Source: Anarhynchus alexandrinus (lineage: Eukaryota > Chordata > Aves > Charadriiformes > Charadriidae). Taken from it: a stretch of DNA of 64,000 bases. The stretch covers positions 3,733,715 to 3,797,714 of the forward strand of contig VUYV01000015.1 in assembly GCA_008711295.1 (NCBI GenBank), given 5' to 3'. The position numbers were made by a program, and so were the translations under genes. Each line of letters opens with the position of its first letter. Positions within the stretch are counted from its first letter, which is position 1. The notes under the pieces are model-generated. The model was given only the letters and a program-made list of their open reading frames with translations, did not search any database and was not told the origin of the DNA. Shown here piece after piece: positions 1-11,853 of the stretch.

Positions 1-2149
1 TATTTTAATTGAAAATGTATCTTAAAAGGTCTTCCCTCATATATTTCTTTTTTCAGTTCTGACTATATTAATCTAAAAACATACAAGCATTTAAAAACGC
101 AGTTACTTTTCCCTGTAGCTGGTGTAAATTAAAAATTATAAGACTGAAAAAATGCCAAGAAAACATAAATTTAATGACTTACGTGTTTATTTATATGTGT
201 GTTTGATGGAAATGACTTTTTCCTTCTTTTCCTTTTTCCCTTTTAATAACTTTTTTTTTTTTTTGCATTTTAAGGCTAATCTAGTAAGTAAGCAAGCAAT
301 TGGTTCTGAAAAAAAAATAAGTAAAGGGAACATGTAGTTTATGTTGTAATTACAAAGTTTCAACTTTGATTAATTTATAGTCATGAGCAAGAAAACAAAA
401 CAGGACAATGAAAACCTTTAGAAAAAATAAACCTGAAATTGTGCTTTGCAATCATGGCTAAAATGTCTTGAAAATTAGCAGCACTCACTATGTAAAAAAG
501 CTTTTGCAAAACTTGTGTGAGTGCAAATGTCAGTGATAGATTTGTGTTCTAAAAAAAAAAAAATCACAGCAGGACAGGCTGAGTTTTAACTGTGAATTTG
601 AAAAAGCAAAAATCAGTATAATACTCTGGTTTATATTTTTTTATTCATGAAAATATTGTGTATGGAAAAATAGCAGAAGACTATGTGGAAGGAAAAAAAT
701 GTGAGGAGTAAGTGAAAAATCTAGACAAGTTCCTAGAAGCAAATGCTAGAGAAGTTGGTTAGAAAAAAAGTGTGGGTTTTTTTGTTTGTTTTTTTTTGTT
801 TGTTTGTTTGTTTCTCTTAGAAGGGGGATAAACACTGTAAAAATGTGAAGAAGTCCATCTGAAAAACTGTAGAACTCCACCATTCGAGAACTCCATCATC
901 AGTCCTAAATGTCATTCACAAAATAGCCAATGAAGGATGAAAAAGCCACCAGACAAAAATGTCTGGCAAAAATCAAAGAATACCATCATTTGTGTCCGAG
1001 TTGATGAAGAAATCTCATCACAAAAGGCAGAAATCAGTAGGCGAAATCTGTAGGCCAAAAACTTCTTTAATTTCAAGATGTGAGTTTACACCATGTAAAA
1101 CCACAGGAAAAAAAAAAAAAATAGGTCCACTACAGAACTGTTATGCAAATTCATTAAAAAATAAGGTGCTAGTTTTTCACAGTCTCAAGGCACTTGGTAT
1201 GGTCTTAACTACATGTGTCTAGAAGTGTTTTTTTGAAAAAAAAAAAAGATATTTCCAGAAACCTAAAACTGGAAAAAACCTGCTGCCTCACTCCCTGAGC
1301 TATTAGAGATGTGTAACAAGATTATGATATAGGTCTATATCATAAAGAGTGCATCATGCTGCATCTCAAAAATAGTTCAGTTGGGGAGGGGTTGCCATGA
1401 CTACTTTACGACTCTCACAGAAAATACAGGCATTATGCAGAAAAGTGTCAATTTTGCACAGAAAATTTTACAGAAAGGGTTAAAATGTGTACAGAGTCAA
1501 GGCTCAGAAATGTAAGCGAGTCAGCTAGTCTATCTATCTCGTGTCTTAAGGTTCAACTATACCAATGTCATTACTAAGAAATATGTTGCTGAAGCCCTCT
1601 AATTCTGGCTACTTCACAACTTTTCCACATTGCTTCAACACGTGGAAATTCTGGTAAGATTTTCCTTGAATCCAGCTTACTCTTTCTTCATGAAGTTTAA
1701 ATCCATTAATTTGTCCTAATAATTATGGACTTGGAAAATAAACTTCTCCCCTTTTTTTTAGCAAGCATTTACTGATTTGAAGGATGTTATCAGTTACTGT
1801 GGCAGCCTTCTCTACTTTAGCAAAATGACCCCAATTACTTTGATCTTTCCTCATAGCTTGTTTCTGGACCTCTGATCACTGTTTGCTTTCCCCTGTGCGC
1901 TTTCCACTTCTATCTCTGAAGTACAGCTCTCAAAATTGGATACCATGCTTTAGCTAAGGCCTTATCATGAAAACCAGAGGATTAATTCATGTATCTCACA
2001 GGCTACATTTATGTTTAAATATCCCAGTATGGTGTTTACCATTTCATCATCTTTTGTTTCAATTGTGTGTCAAATCGTTTCATTTAAATAATGGAAAAAT
2101 CAGTTTAGTCTTATTTTTGTAATTTATAATTGTTTTTTCCTGCATCTAG
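1..2149. other. Single-copy AT-rich noncoding sequence
   Basis: No gene is visible. The longest open frames (61 codons at 152-337 and 87 codons at 959-1222, plus strand) run through poly-T or poly-A tracts, have low-complexity translations and resemble no family I know. Homopolymer A runs occur near 551, 1110 and 1237. Confidence 0.7.
777..813. repeat. T-rich (TTTG)n simple repeat
   Basis: A T-rich tract resolves into four or five TTTG units towards its right end. It is an imperfect tetranucleotide microsatellite. Confidence 0.8.
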
Positions 2150-2305
2150 CAGTGCACTGAGTTGTCCTGGAGCAAGTTATTTTATTTTTCTGTGCCTCAT
2201 TTTTCTTATTTTTAAAGTGGAAATACTGACACTGTTACATACTACATCTTTGTAGTTCTTTGAAATCTAGGGTTAATATGAGGTAAAGATCACTATTTTA
2301 GACAA
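2150..2305 (-). repeat. MIR-like SINE relic
   Basis: The plus strand reads like the reverse complement of a MIR/CORE-SINE. GCAAGTTATTTTATTTTTCT is followed by GTGCCTCATTTTTCTTATTT, a purine-rich AAAGTGGAAATA block, then GTAGTTCTTTGAAATCTAGG and GGTTAATATGAGGTAAAG. These follow the MIR order (acttaacctctctgtgcctcagttt, then aaatgggga, then gttgtgaggattaaatg). Identity is low, as expected for an element older than birds. The ends are approximate. Confidence 0.6.
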
Positions 2306-2993
2306 CATTTTAGTACCGTATTGTACACTTGTCAGTTCACTAAACTATTTATATGTTTTCGGGAAGTATGAAAATTTTAAATCTTTTTGGCATATATACA
2401 CACTAGAGCTTCAGAAAATCCTGCTTTATAATGATCAGTGTTCTACTCTGACCACTCTGAACCACTAAATGACTCCTTGCTTAGACTCCGGTCCTGCACT
2501 CCAAGACTGGATTTATAAAAAAATAACTTTAATTTTGTTGTGCTGTTGCAATTCATATATTAACTGACCCCATTTTTGCAATAGACAATTTTTGCTACTC
2601 TCAACCAGTAAAATCCAATTATTAAAAAAAAATCTGTAACACTGGGCCAAATTGTATGTGTGAAGGTCTCTTTGGCACCAGTATGGACTTCAGACTGTTG
2701 GGATTCATCAGTAGAATGCATTAAGCAGATGAATAGTATTTTAATTACAATAAAAATAGTTTACTTGTCCATTACACACTGAATTCAGTTGGAAAAGAAT
2801 TTACTAAACTCTTATTTCATTATTCTTATGTGTTACCAAGCGGAAAAGTAAAAGGCTACACAGAATTATTTTAGGGTCCCTTTTGAAAACTTAATAGATT
2901 TAGGAAGTTATGCCTAGAAAGCTGCCTGGACACGTGCTGAAGGCAATACTTGTTCCTTAAAAGTAATGTTCTGCTTCTGAAAAAAGCATTTTC
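2306..2993. other. Noncoding stretch, nothing recognised
   Basis: AT-rich sequence with short A runs and no open frame of note. A segment near 2484 (CTCCGGTCCTGCACTCC) faintly recalls the arm of an amniote fold-back repeat, but it is too short to call. Confidence 0.5.
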
Positions 2994-3020
2994 GGGGGGG
3001 GCTGGGGGAGGGGTGGGGGN
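2994..3020 (+). other. G-quadruplex-type tract ending in an ambiguous base
   Basis: Four G runs of 8, 5, 4 and 5 bases are separated by one- or two-base spacers (CT, A, T), which satisfies the usual G4 pattern with very short loops. The tract ends in an N at 3020, so its exact length in the genome is uncertain. Confidence 0.75.
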
Positions 3021-5699
3021 CAACACTGTTAATGTGTAAAGATATCATATTTTAGAACCTGTCTTGCATTGTCTACTGATTCTGCCAGCCACCCTAAAAG
3101 TTTTGTGATGGAAGTCCTAGCATGAATCTTTTGCTCTGTGTTTCCAGTAAGGTTCTGCAGTCAACCAATGACCACATCTACTGATGCACCACTAACTGTG
3201 CTGAGTTTAGGTAAGTCCAGCATACACGCCTGACTATTATGTGAAATACAGAACTAAAGGGAGCCTGTGGACTCCTCATCAAGGGTACCCAGTTTGATCA
3301 TAGTATTTGTATTCCATTCCCAGATCTCCTTAACTAAGGTGATATTTCTGATAACTTCAAAAAGCTACCTCTAAACCTCAGTCATATTCAAAAGCAACAC
3401 CTTTTCACATAAGGTTTTGGCACCACACATCGGTGAAATACTCAGAGCAAACTGATGATGAATGACATCAAATGACAGCATTTGAAATACTAAGCTTAGA
3501 GCTTGTATCCCAGTCACCATGATGGCTTTTCCCTTACCTTACCTCATCTTCCCTACACAGCTTTCCCAGGAGATAAACACAAATGGATTGTCTCCTTTCC
3601 TCCTTACTGGCTAGCGTAGTTCTTTTTTGTCTCTTGTTGGAGAGACTTGCCCACCTCTGAACTCACTCTTAACCTTTCAGAATGCTACAGACTGGCACGT
3701 ATGTAGATAAAACCCATCTTCTTAGGGTATTCTGTTATGTTCACATGATGCTTCCTCTTCCCTGGGGGCTCTCTCTCTCTCCTTCTTGCTGCAGCTCAGA
3801 GCTGTTCTTTCCCCTCTTCAGAAAGTGTTCCATAGCAAGCTCCCAGCTCTGCAGAGCTTCAGGCCACAGTATGTATATGTTTGAACTGCTAACAACTATT
3901 TTTCCTATACATTAGCATGGAAGTAGACTCACTATTTATGCAGCAAGATCTTAAGCACCAGCTGAGCAAAATTATGCACAGAATGAGAAAAAGCTCCAGC
4001 TATCATTTTCACTGTGCAGGGATGTTGACAATATCTCTCTGGCAAGAAACTGCCCATAATCGCCCATCACCGAAATTCTTACGAGTGGGAGTGGGAAGGC
4101 AATTTTAGTTTTAGCTGTTCTAACAATTCAGAATAGGAGGCGTACTGGATGGTGGTTTAGAAATGGTGTACTGAACACTGATCTTCAGCACAACAGTTTC
4201 TGATACTGATGGACTTCAAGGTTGTGAAATGATTCTAATGTGGATATAAGATGCCACAAACCAGAATACCGTTCAAATCAGCCAATTACCTGAGACAGTG
4301 AAGCAGATCTTCCAGGCCAAACAAAAAGATAGCTTTTCATTTGAAATTTTAAGCCTTATATCAAAAACGTGAACAAAGAATTTAAAAAAAAAAATCTCTT
4401 GAGATCTTATTTTTATAGGAAGGATATGATCTTCTGTGGTTCATAAGACTCATTGATGTGGAAAAGTACTGTCATGAAGTTTGAAAATACGTTAATGAAA
4501 ATGCTCTGAGTATGGCCCATAAGCAGGGTTGTTAGGTAAGTAGTGGTAAATGAAGACACTGGCCTGTATTAAAGAAATCCATGTGTAAGGGTTTATTCTT
4601 GGCAATCAAATTTCTGGAGAGCTCCAATTCAAATGGAGGCCATGTAATTTACAGGTGCTCTCTTAAGATACTGCAATCTTATTACAGTCAGTGCCTGAGA
4701 CTATTTCTCCATTCTCAGTTAATGTGAGCAGACCCAGTAGTTTTGTTTCATTTTTAGGTTATATACATTTTCTGGTAATAAATTTTACCATTTGTCTTCA
4801 TATCAACTGCATAATTTCAAGAATTGTTTTATTCTGCTTGCTTTGTTTCTTTATTTAGGATAACACAGACATTTCATATGTGCTGCTTCTTTTTGTTGTT
4901 ATCTGCGATGGACAATATTGACATCTAATAATTTCATATACCAACAAAAATATTAAGGAAAAATGTATCACAAAGCAGAAAGTATATTTATTCCCTTACA
5001 TCCTGCCACATACACATCTGTATGTTCTGTACTAAAGTTGTACAGACTTAAAAAAGGATATACACAAGGATCATGTGCAGGAGTGGAATCTGTGAAACCT
5101 CCAGTGAGGAGATGTATTTATATTTGTTAGGGAAACAACTGAGCAGATAGAAGTTAAAATGTAGTTTGAGGTTTATATGTAAAATTGAAAACTCAGTTTA
5201 AAAATAGTCAATGAAATGCTACTCCCTCTGAAACGTGTTGTATCAGGTAGAAAATAGGAAATGAGATTTTAGTCACAATTTTCTGTTTTCCCTCAAAGTG
5301 TTAGGAATCCAGAGATAAAAGTTTTGCAACATGCAAAATTGTACCATCCATGAACTCCACCATGATCTGGAAGGCAACTGCAAAGTCACTGAATTCCTCA
5401 TTTCTGATACCATCTAACTAGATGTTCTGTTACACCAGACTGGAGCATGTTATTTGTGGGCTTTCACCAACACAAGAACACCTTTAAAGGAAAAGCCAGA
5501 CATGGTTACAAGATGTCCAGCGATGTGCTCTTTGTATTACACTAAATCTTTCTTTACATATATAAATACATACTGGCATAAAGCAGAAAATCACTTTGAT
5601 TTTCGTTGTCACTAGCCTGTTTTCTGTGTGCTGCTGTTTCATTTTACCTCTCTGAAAAGAAATTTTCTGAAGTATGTCTTCATGAAGTGAGTAGTCTGG
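3021..5699. other. Single-copy noncoding stretch
   Basis: Nothing gene-like was recognised. Plus-strand open frames at 3682-3915 (77 codons) and 3917-4108 (63 codons) lie back to back, but they have no recognisable domain or conserved composition. A short CT-rich tract lies near 3765-3790. I see no known repeat in this stretch. Confidence 0.6.
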
Positions 5700-6010
5700 G
5701 CTTGCATTGTTGTACAGGAAATGGTGCGGGCAATTCATCTTCAGTCTCCGTCTTCACACTTCGCCAAGATTTATTAATTAATAAGGATGTATTTTCCACA
5801 GAGGGCCAAGAGGACTCTAGCTCCCCATTAGCAGTAGCTTGTAGGGGCTCACATTCCCTGTTACATTACAAGGGTGATGCTGTACGCCTGCTTTGTCCTC
5901 TCATCAGATTGTGGCTGTGTCCAATCCTGACTGCTATTTCTGCTGTAATTGCAAACAGTTTGATTTCTCAAACAATCTCAGCTCTTGCTATGCTCCCCTG
6001 GTCCTCTTAT
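5700..6010. other. Candidate conserved noncoding block
   Basis: This block is less AT-rich and more complex than its flanks, and free of long homopolymers. It includes AAGATTTATTAATTAATAAG and TGTAATTGCAAACAG, an octamer/homeodomain-like composition. A 149-codon plus-strand open frame (5606-6055) covers it but shows no domain, signal peptide or family resemblance, so I treat it as chance. Conservation is inferred from composition only. Real coding sequence cannot be excluded. Confidence 0.25.
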
Positions 6011-7371
6011 AGAAAAAATAATTTGTTTTTCTTTCTCTGCCTGCAGATTCCGTAAACATCAGATCACATTTTGAAGTGTCCCCTCCACCCCCCACCCGCT
6101 ATTTATGGAGCCTGCGGTGACTGATAGGATCATGAGGGGTGTGTTATTGGCAGGATGTTTTAACAGGCAGGGAGTTTTAGGGCTCAGACACAAATTCCCT
6201 AAGTGACCTCAACCCATTCAGTTCATCTTCCCAATGCTTCTATTGAATAAAAGAGTAATCTTATCTTCATTCAAAATGTTATGAGATGTTTGCTTAGTAC
6301 TGCGCTATTTAAGCACCTATGTGACCTTTGGGTAGATTGTTATTCTCCCCATTTTCTATTTGTTTTATTTATGTTTTTAACCTAAACACCTAAATCATAA
6401 GAAAACTTCTTAGATTCCTATATTCTGTTTCCATTCCAGATTCATATATAACATAGCTCTAATATGTTATGGATTTCTATATAATGCCAAGGAAGTGTCT
6501 TGAAAATTATGAATGATTAGATAAGCTTAGCCACTTAATTTTTATACTGTTGGTAATGTTTGTGTTGTGTCTTTTTAATTAAAATGAGGGAGGGGGATAA
6601 TGACAGATGTCCTTTGCTTATAGGAAATGCCAATTTTAGCATGTGCTTTCCTGTCAGCCTTTTGCAAGAGTTGTCCTTGACACCAAATGCCAAAACATCT
6701 TTTCTATATAAATTATTAAGAAAGAGCATTGCATATATTTTGCACCAGATAAATTATGCACCCATTTTAATCTAGACGAGAAATAAGGAATTCCTATTCC
6801 ACTGCACATCTGAATTTTGTATGGAATTTTGCACATACTGTGATGTTGGGCCCAATATTTTATGCATCAGCATATCTCATGTTTTCTTTATAAACTGCAG
6901 AGAATCTGCACACTGAGTTATGTGTTTTATAAAAGGGAAGAAAGGATGCAAAATTAAAATAATGTAATCAAACAAGGTATGAGGGTTTGTTGTTGGTCTT
7001 TTTCTCCCCTTTTCCTGCTTCTTACTTCCCCCTGTACCTTCTCCCATTCTATTTTGGATCATTTTGAATCTCTTCAGTCACATGCAATTTCACAAATTAA
7101 TTTCTTGGTAAGACGCGGAAAAAAACCCAAAAAATGCAATATACTGAATCTGATAATTTAAATGCTGCTCTGCTCTCCAGCCACAAACTTTTGCTCATTT
7201 GAAGTAAACTCAAGCTAACTTTGGGTTTTTTTTGGATGTGTTGAATAATGCGGTTACCTTATTAATTTTCACCATGTGTTTAGTCCTGCCAAGATTGCCT
7301 CTAGCAAAGGATATTGATAGGGAAAGATGAGAAACATAAAAGGTTAACACAGAAGGGCAGATAAACAAATA
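6011..7371. other. Noncoding stretch, nothing recognised
   Basis: AT-rich sequence apart from a C-rich patch near 6080-6102. Open frames of 60-71 codons on both strands overlap one another at 6535-7161, which is typical of chance. No repeat family was recognised. Confidence 0.6.
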
Positions 7372-7444
7372 GGGTTTGATCCAAAGCCTCTTTGAGTCAA
7401 TGAGAGATTTTTCCATTGACTTCAGGAGACTTTGGATCTGACCC
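7372..7444. repeat. Ancient amniote fold-back repeat (MITE-like hairpin)
   Basis: A 31-bp left arm (7372-7402) and a 31-bp right arm (7414-7444) are inverted copies matching at 25 of 31 positions, with an 11-base loop. The left arm opens GGGTTTGATCCAAAG and the right arm closes CTTTGGATCTGACCC. Both contain the internal AGTCAATG/CATTGACT core. I know this pattern (GATCCAAAGCCCATTGAAGT type) from old palindromic repeats in turtles, crocodilians and birds, but I cannot name the family. A weaker copy lies at 35651-35725. Confidence 0.7.
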
Positions 7445-9540
7445 ATCAGGCATTTATGTATCGATATGGTGAAATGCTGAGCAGATCCTATGAAATGTCA
7501 GTTGTCCTCAGCTCCCGTCTGTGTCAGAAAGAGTTAAGGGGGTTCAGTGCCCTGGAGATTTGCAGTATTTAAAAGTTAATAAGAAAGTACATGGCTGAAA
7601 GAGGAACAAGGGGACAGAGACCACATACTTTACTTACAGCTTCTGAGAAATCCTGTTAAAGTCAATCAGATCAAGCAGGCACAACTGCTTTGGTGAATTA
7701 AGCAGTGAGTGAAGAAAGAGGCTCAGGGAGATAACAGCTGAAGTAGAGGAGGGAAAAGAGAGCAAAAAAAACAAACTGAGTTCTCCACAGGAGAATGGAG
7801 AATAGAGGAAAACTTAGAAGAGAGCCAAGATTAAACATGAAGCAGGAGGATGAATACTTGGTTTTGTTTGATTTTTGCCTCCTGAACACTTAATATACAA
7901 TGGGAGTTAAAACATTTTTATTTTATTTTTTCATTCTCTTTTTAGCACTATTTAGTTTTCACTTCTGATTTTGAACAAGCCCTAAAATTGCATAAGGTCT
8001 CTGGGACATTTACAACCTTCTATTTCACACATCACTCCTGGGATCTTCCCTAGGGGCTATATTTGAGAGGCAAATGAATTTTGTTCACAGCTGGTGGCAT
8101 GACATGAAGACTCTTTTTCCCTTTGCAAATTTAACCCTTTGCTATATTTTTTTTTTCTATTGTCTTTGCTACTGTGCCAGAAATGCTTTCCATTTCTGAG
8201 ACAGGGATTTTACGGAGATAAAGCTTCACAAAAGCGATGTAATATTAACAGACCACTAGCAAAACGGGAAATGCTGGGGAAAGGTAGAAGACCTGATTTG
8301 TGTTAAGTTACATCTTGTAGGTCACTAATCCTAAAAAAGTCAAGAATAGGATTCATGGATTCTTATAAATCACACTAGAAGAACCTTCCAGAGGTCTACA
8401 GTCTCCCTGACTAAAGGCAGGGTCAAAAATTTCTAAATTGTGTTGTAATCTTGCTCATATAGACAAAAAATAGAGACATATTTTGCATTTTATAAAGGAC
8501 TACAGCTAGTTAAATAAGCTTATCAAGACAGCATCTTTTTTTAATAATAAATAAAACACAGTTAAATGTGACTGCATAAGTATTTAAAAGAATAGCAATA
8601 AGAAAATAATTGCAAATATTGATATTTTCCTGAATACATTATTTTACTATGGTGCCAGCTCTACTAGAAACATCCTGAAATATGCTGCATGTGATGTTTT
8701 AACCTTTTATGCATAAACTTTGTTGATGTGGAAAATAGCATTGCTTTTGTGTTCTTCGAGGCTGAGTCATTCTTTTTCCCTGGGCCAAAATAAGGTCTAC
8801 GTGCCTGTTATGCTACATGGAAGTCATGAGAATAATATCAACACTTTGAAATTTACCTTAAATCGTGCATTGCTTTTGTTTATATTATACTGTCAATGTC
8901 TAAGTATAAAAGTCAGAAAAGACATGAGAAATAAAAGAGAGACCGTTGAGCTGATATTTCTTTTGAGATGTGAGAAAGGAAAATAATCCTAAAGACCTGA
9001 TGTGAATGACATTTGCAGCTTTAAAGAAGGAAAGAAATATGAAAATAATTTCACAATGTTTCTCTGCATTTTTCAAGTCTTCTCAAAAAGAGATTTTGCA
9101 AAATAATGGAAAAGAAAAAATAAGCAAAAAAACCTTTTTTATTCTTTCTGATTTCAAAATATTGCAGTGAATAAGAACATAAAATAAAGTTCAATAAGAC
9201 TTCAGAGTTTACATTCTTCATTGCAAATATTTGAAGATCATATTGATTTCAAGGAAGATGTATTTTTAAAAATGTATTTCATTATAAGTAATGTTTCTTC
9301 CAAAATTCATGTTGACTCAAGATATTTTAGGGAGGCGGTAAAATTTTCATAAACAGTCATGGCTGAGACCATTTGATGATTGACGAGTTCAACAGCAAGT
9401 CACAAATGATCAGGTTGATTTCAAATGATTTCATAATCTGACTACTTTAAAGTAGTTATGGATGTTTGCTCTATAGCTATTGATGAGAGAAACACCTGGA
9501 AAGGACAATTCAATGACTAATACATCAAATAAAATAAATC
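7445..9540. other. Single-copy AT-rich noncoding sequence
   Basis: No gene is visible. An 88-codon plus-strand frame at 8720-8986 and a 63-codon minus-strand frame at 7698-7889 show no recognisable features. No repeat was identified. Confidence 0.6.
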
Positions 9541-9685
9541 ATACTCTGGACTTATCTTTCTTCTTTGCCTCTCTTTCTGCCTTTCTTTTTCCTTTTCTCT
9601 TCCTCTTTGTCTTCCTTTCTCAAGATATTTCCCCTTCTTATCTTCTTCCTCTATCCTTCTTTCTGTCTCCCTCTTTTCACTGCAA
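9541..9685. repeat. Polypyrimidine (CT-rich) tract
   Basis: About 145 bases on the plus strand are almost entirely C and T, with irregular CTTTC, TTCCT and CTCTT motifs broken by a few purines (for example CAAGATA near 9620). It inflates a 97-codon open frame (9480-9773) whose translation is F/L/S-rich low complexity. Confidence 0.75.
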
Positions 9686-11824
9686 AGGGATTATACACGG
9701 CTTCTTAAATTACTTGTTTAGCATTCAAACTAAAAAAGGTCTGGTAAAGGTTTCTTGGGTTCTTCTTAAGTAGTATCATAAGGTTAACAGAGAAAATATG
9801 AATCTTTTGACTCTGCCATGGTGCAAACTGGCAATATTCATCGTAATTTGATGTTGATGTCATATATATGTATAAAAAAATATATAAAATCTACTGAAGA
9901 CTCAACACTGGGGATCATAAGATGCTGGTCGTTTTATTAGTACCTAGTGGGATTTCTTTTCAGTTAAAAGAAATTGTCCTGAAAATTATTTATTCCAACT
10001 ATTTGGCAAATAATTATATTAAAGAAATATTCAGAATTAATTCAAGAAGTGAAACCTTTAGGAAAAATGTATCACAAATAAGGTCAGGATAATATTTAAA
10101 ACAGCTGATTTCGATGAGATTTGGGTTTATATTTAACATATACAGAGTTTTATCAGATATGGATATGTTTCTCACTTGTAGCATTTTTATGTATATTATC
10201 AAACAGTGTGCTTGTGCCATTTTTACTCAGGAGGTTGACATCATTCCTGGAAAGGGAATTGAACTCTGATTTTCCTTAAAAAATCTCATATTTGCTCCTC
10301 CTTATTCCACAAGTTGGAAAAACAAACTTTTCCTGGCTTATTTTTTGCTTTTTTTTTTTTTTAATGAAAGCAAAAGCCATCCAGACACTGTCTTTCTGAA
10401 GGATGTTCCCACACTTGTGCTTCTGCCTGCTTAGAAGCAGAACTCAGTTGAGTGCTGGCCTGTTACTGTTGTACTTGCGGCTTCTTGTGCATCTGCTTTA
10501 TGCGCTATCTGTGCTGTCTAAGGAGGTCTGATATGGAGGTCATTATGACATCTCTGCTTGAGAGGCATTAAGGCATCCATTTTAAGTCAGTAAAGAACCT
10601 TTGTTATCATTGTTCTGCCATATGATTAATAATTTTGAGGTTTCTTCTCCCCCCACCCCCTTCTTCCCATACGTTATGTTAGTACGAAACTTTGACCTTG
10701 CAGTGAAAGATAATAACAGAACATATCTGTGGTATCCATGTGATTAATACAGCAGTCTGGGAGTCACAAGGAGACTTATGGAATACAGCTAAGATGCTTG
10801 AATACACCAATGATCTCTTCACGTTGTTCACCTTCTTACTAAATAATTTATCAGCTTAATGATAATGACATTCAAATATCATAATTACAGCCAACTCTTT
10901 AAAAAACATCAATTCAAAGCTGAAAATGTAGCAGTTCTTTCTTTCTCCCTCCCTCTGCACTTTCCACCATTAGCTATTAATGCCAAAATATGGTCTTTAT
11001 TCATTCCACTGACATAATATAAAACCAACGTAGATTTCCCATTTTTCATAAAATTTCCATCCGCACTATTAGTTTCACTGATAGCAGGCTGGGAAGTGTT
11101 GTTAGGCTACAAGATGGACGACACTGCAAAACCTCAGCATGTTAAGAAGCCATAAAATTTTATTCAGTTCATTTAATGCTACAGTCCAGTAACCCTATAG
11201 TAACAGTGTGCTATTTTTATTGTGTATTTATTTAAAGGTTGAATATTCCCTCTACTGGGCCATCTAACCAAATTACTCTGGTTTCCTAACAAGCTCTGTT
11301 GTCGGAAGTCAAGGGTGTGCATCTGACCCATGGGTCCTCTTTCTTTCAGATATTCTTGGGAGAGTAGTCTGTTGTTTCATAAAAGATGAGTTAAAAAGAA
11401 AAGGAAAAAAAAAAAGTACAAAGCAACAAGCCAGGAATAAAAAAAAGCTTGCCTTGAGGAGGAATATACGGATAGCATCACTGGGTCTATAAAAGAAAAA
11501 TTAAGACTTTTACTGAGATCTGTAGAGATACTATTCTCATAGGCAAAGTATCTCCACCTTTTTATAACAGGATCTTGAACCCATTTTAGCAAGTGTGAAG
11601 ACCTCATTCATCTCACTAGGTGCAGACTTCTGTCAAATCCTGTAATTTCAGGTAGCTACTGAAAATTAAGTATTAATAATAAAATTTGTGTATATTTAGT
11701 AGCTCTGGAAAAAATGGCATAAATATAAAAAAAAAAAAAACCCAAACAATAAAACAATCAAATCCTATTATTTTCAAAGCTGCCTGTGTGCAAATAATTC
11801 CTTTTTGCTTGTTTGTTTTAATGC
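9686..11824. other. Single-copy AT-rich noncoding sequence
   Basis: No gene was recognised. There is an alternating AT patch near 9862-9893 and a poly-T run near 10350. The longest open frames, both minus strand (10014-10220 and 11377-11607), are hydrophobic low-complexity translations of AT-rich DNA. Confidence 0.6.
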
Positions 11825-11853
11825 ATTTATTTATTTATTTATTTATATTTATT
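11825..11853. repeat. (ATTT)n microsatellite
   Basis: About seven ATTT units, with one interruption (ATATTT) near the right end. Confidence 0.9.
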
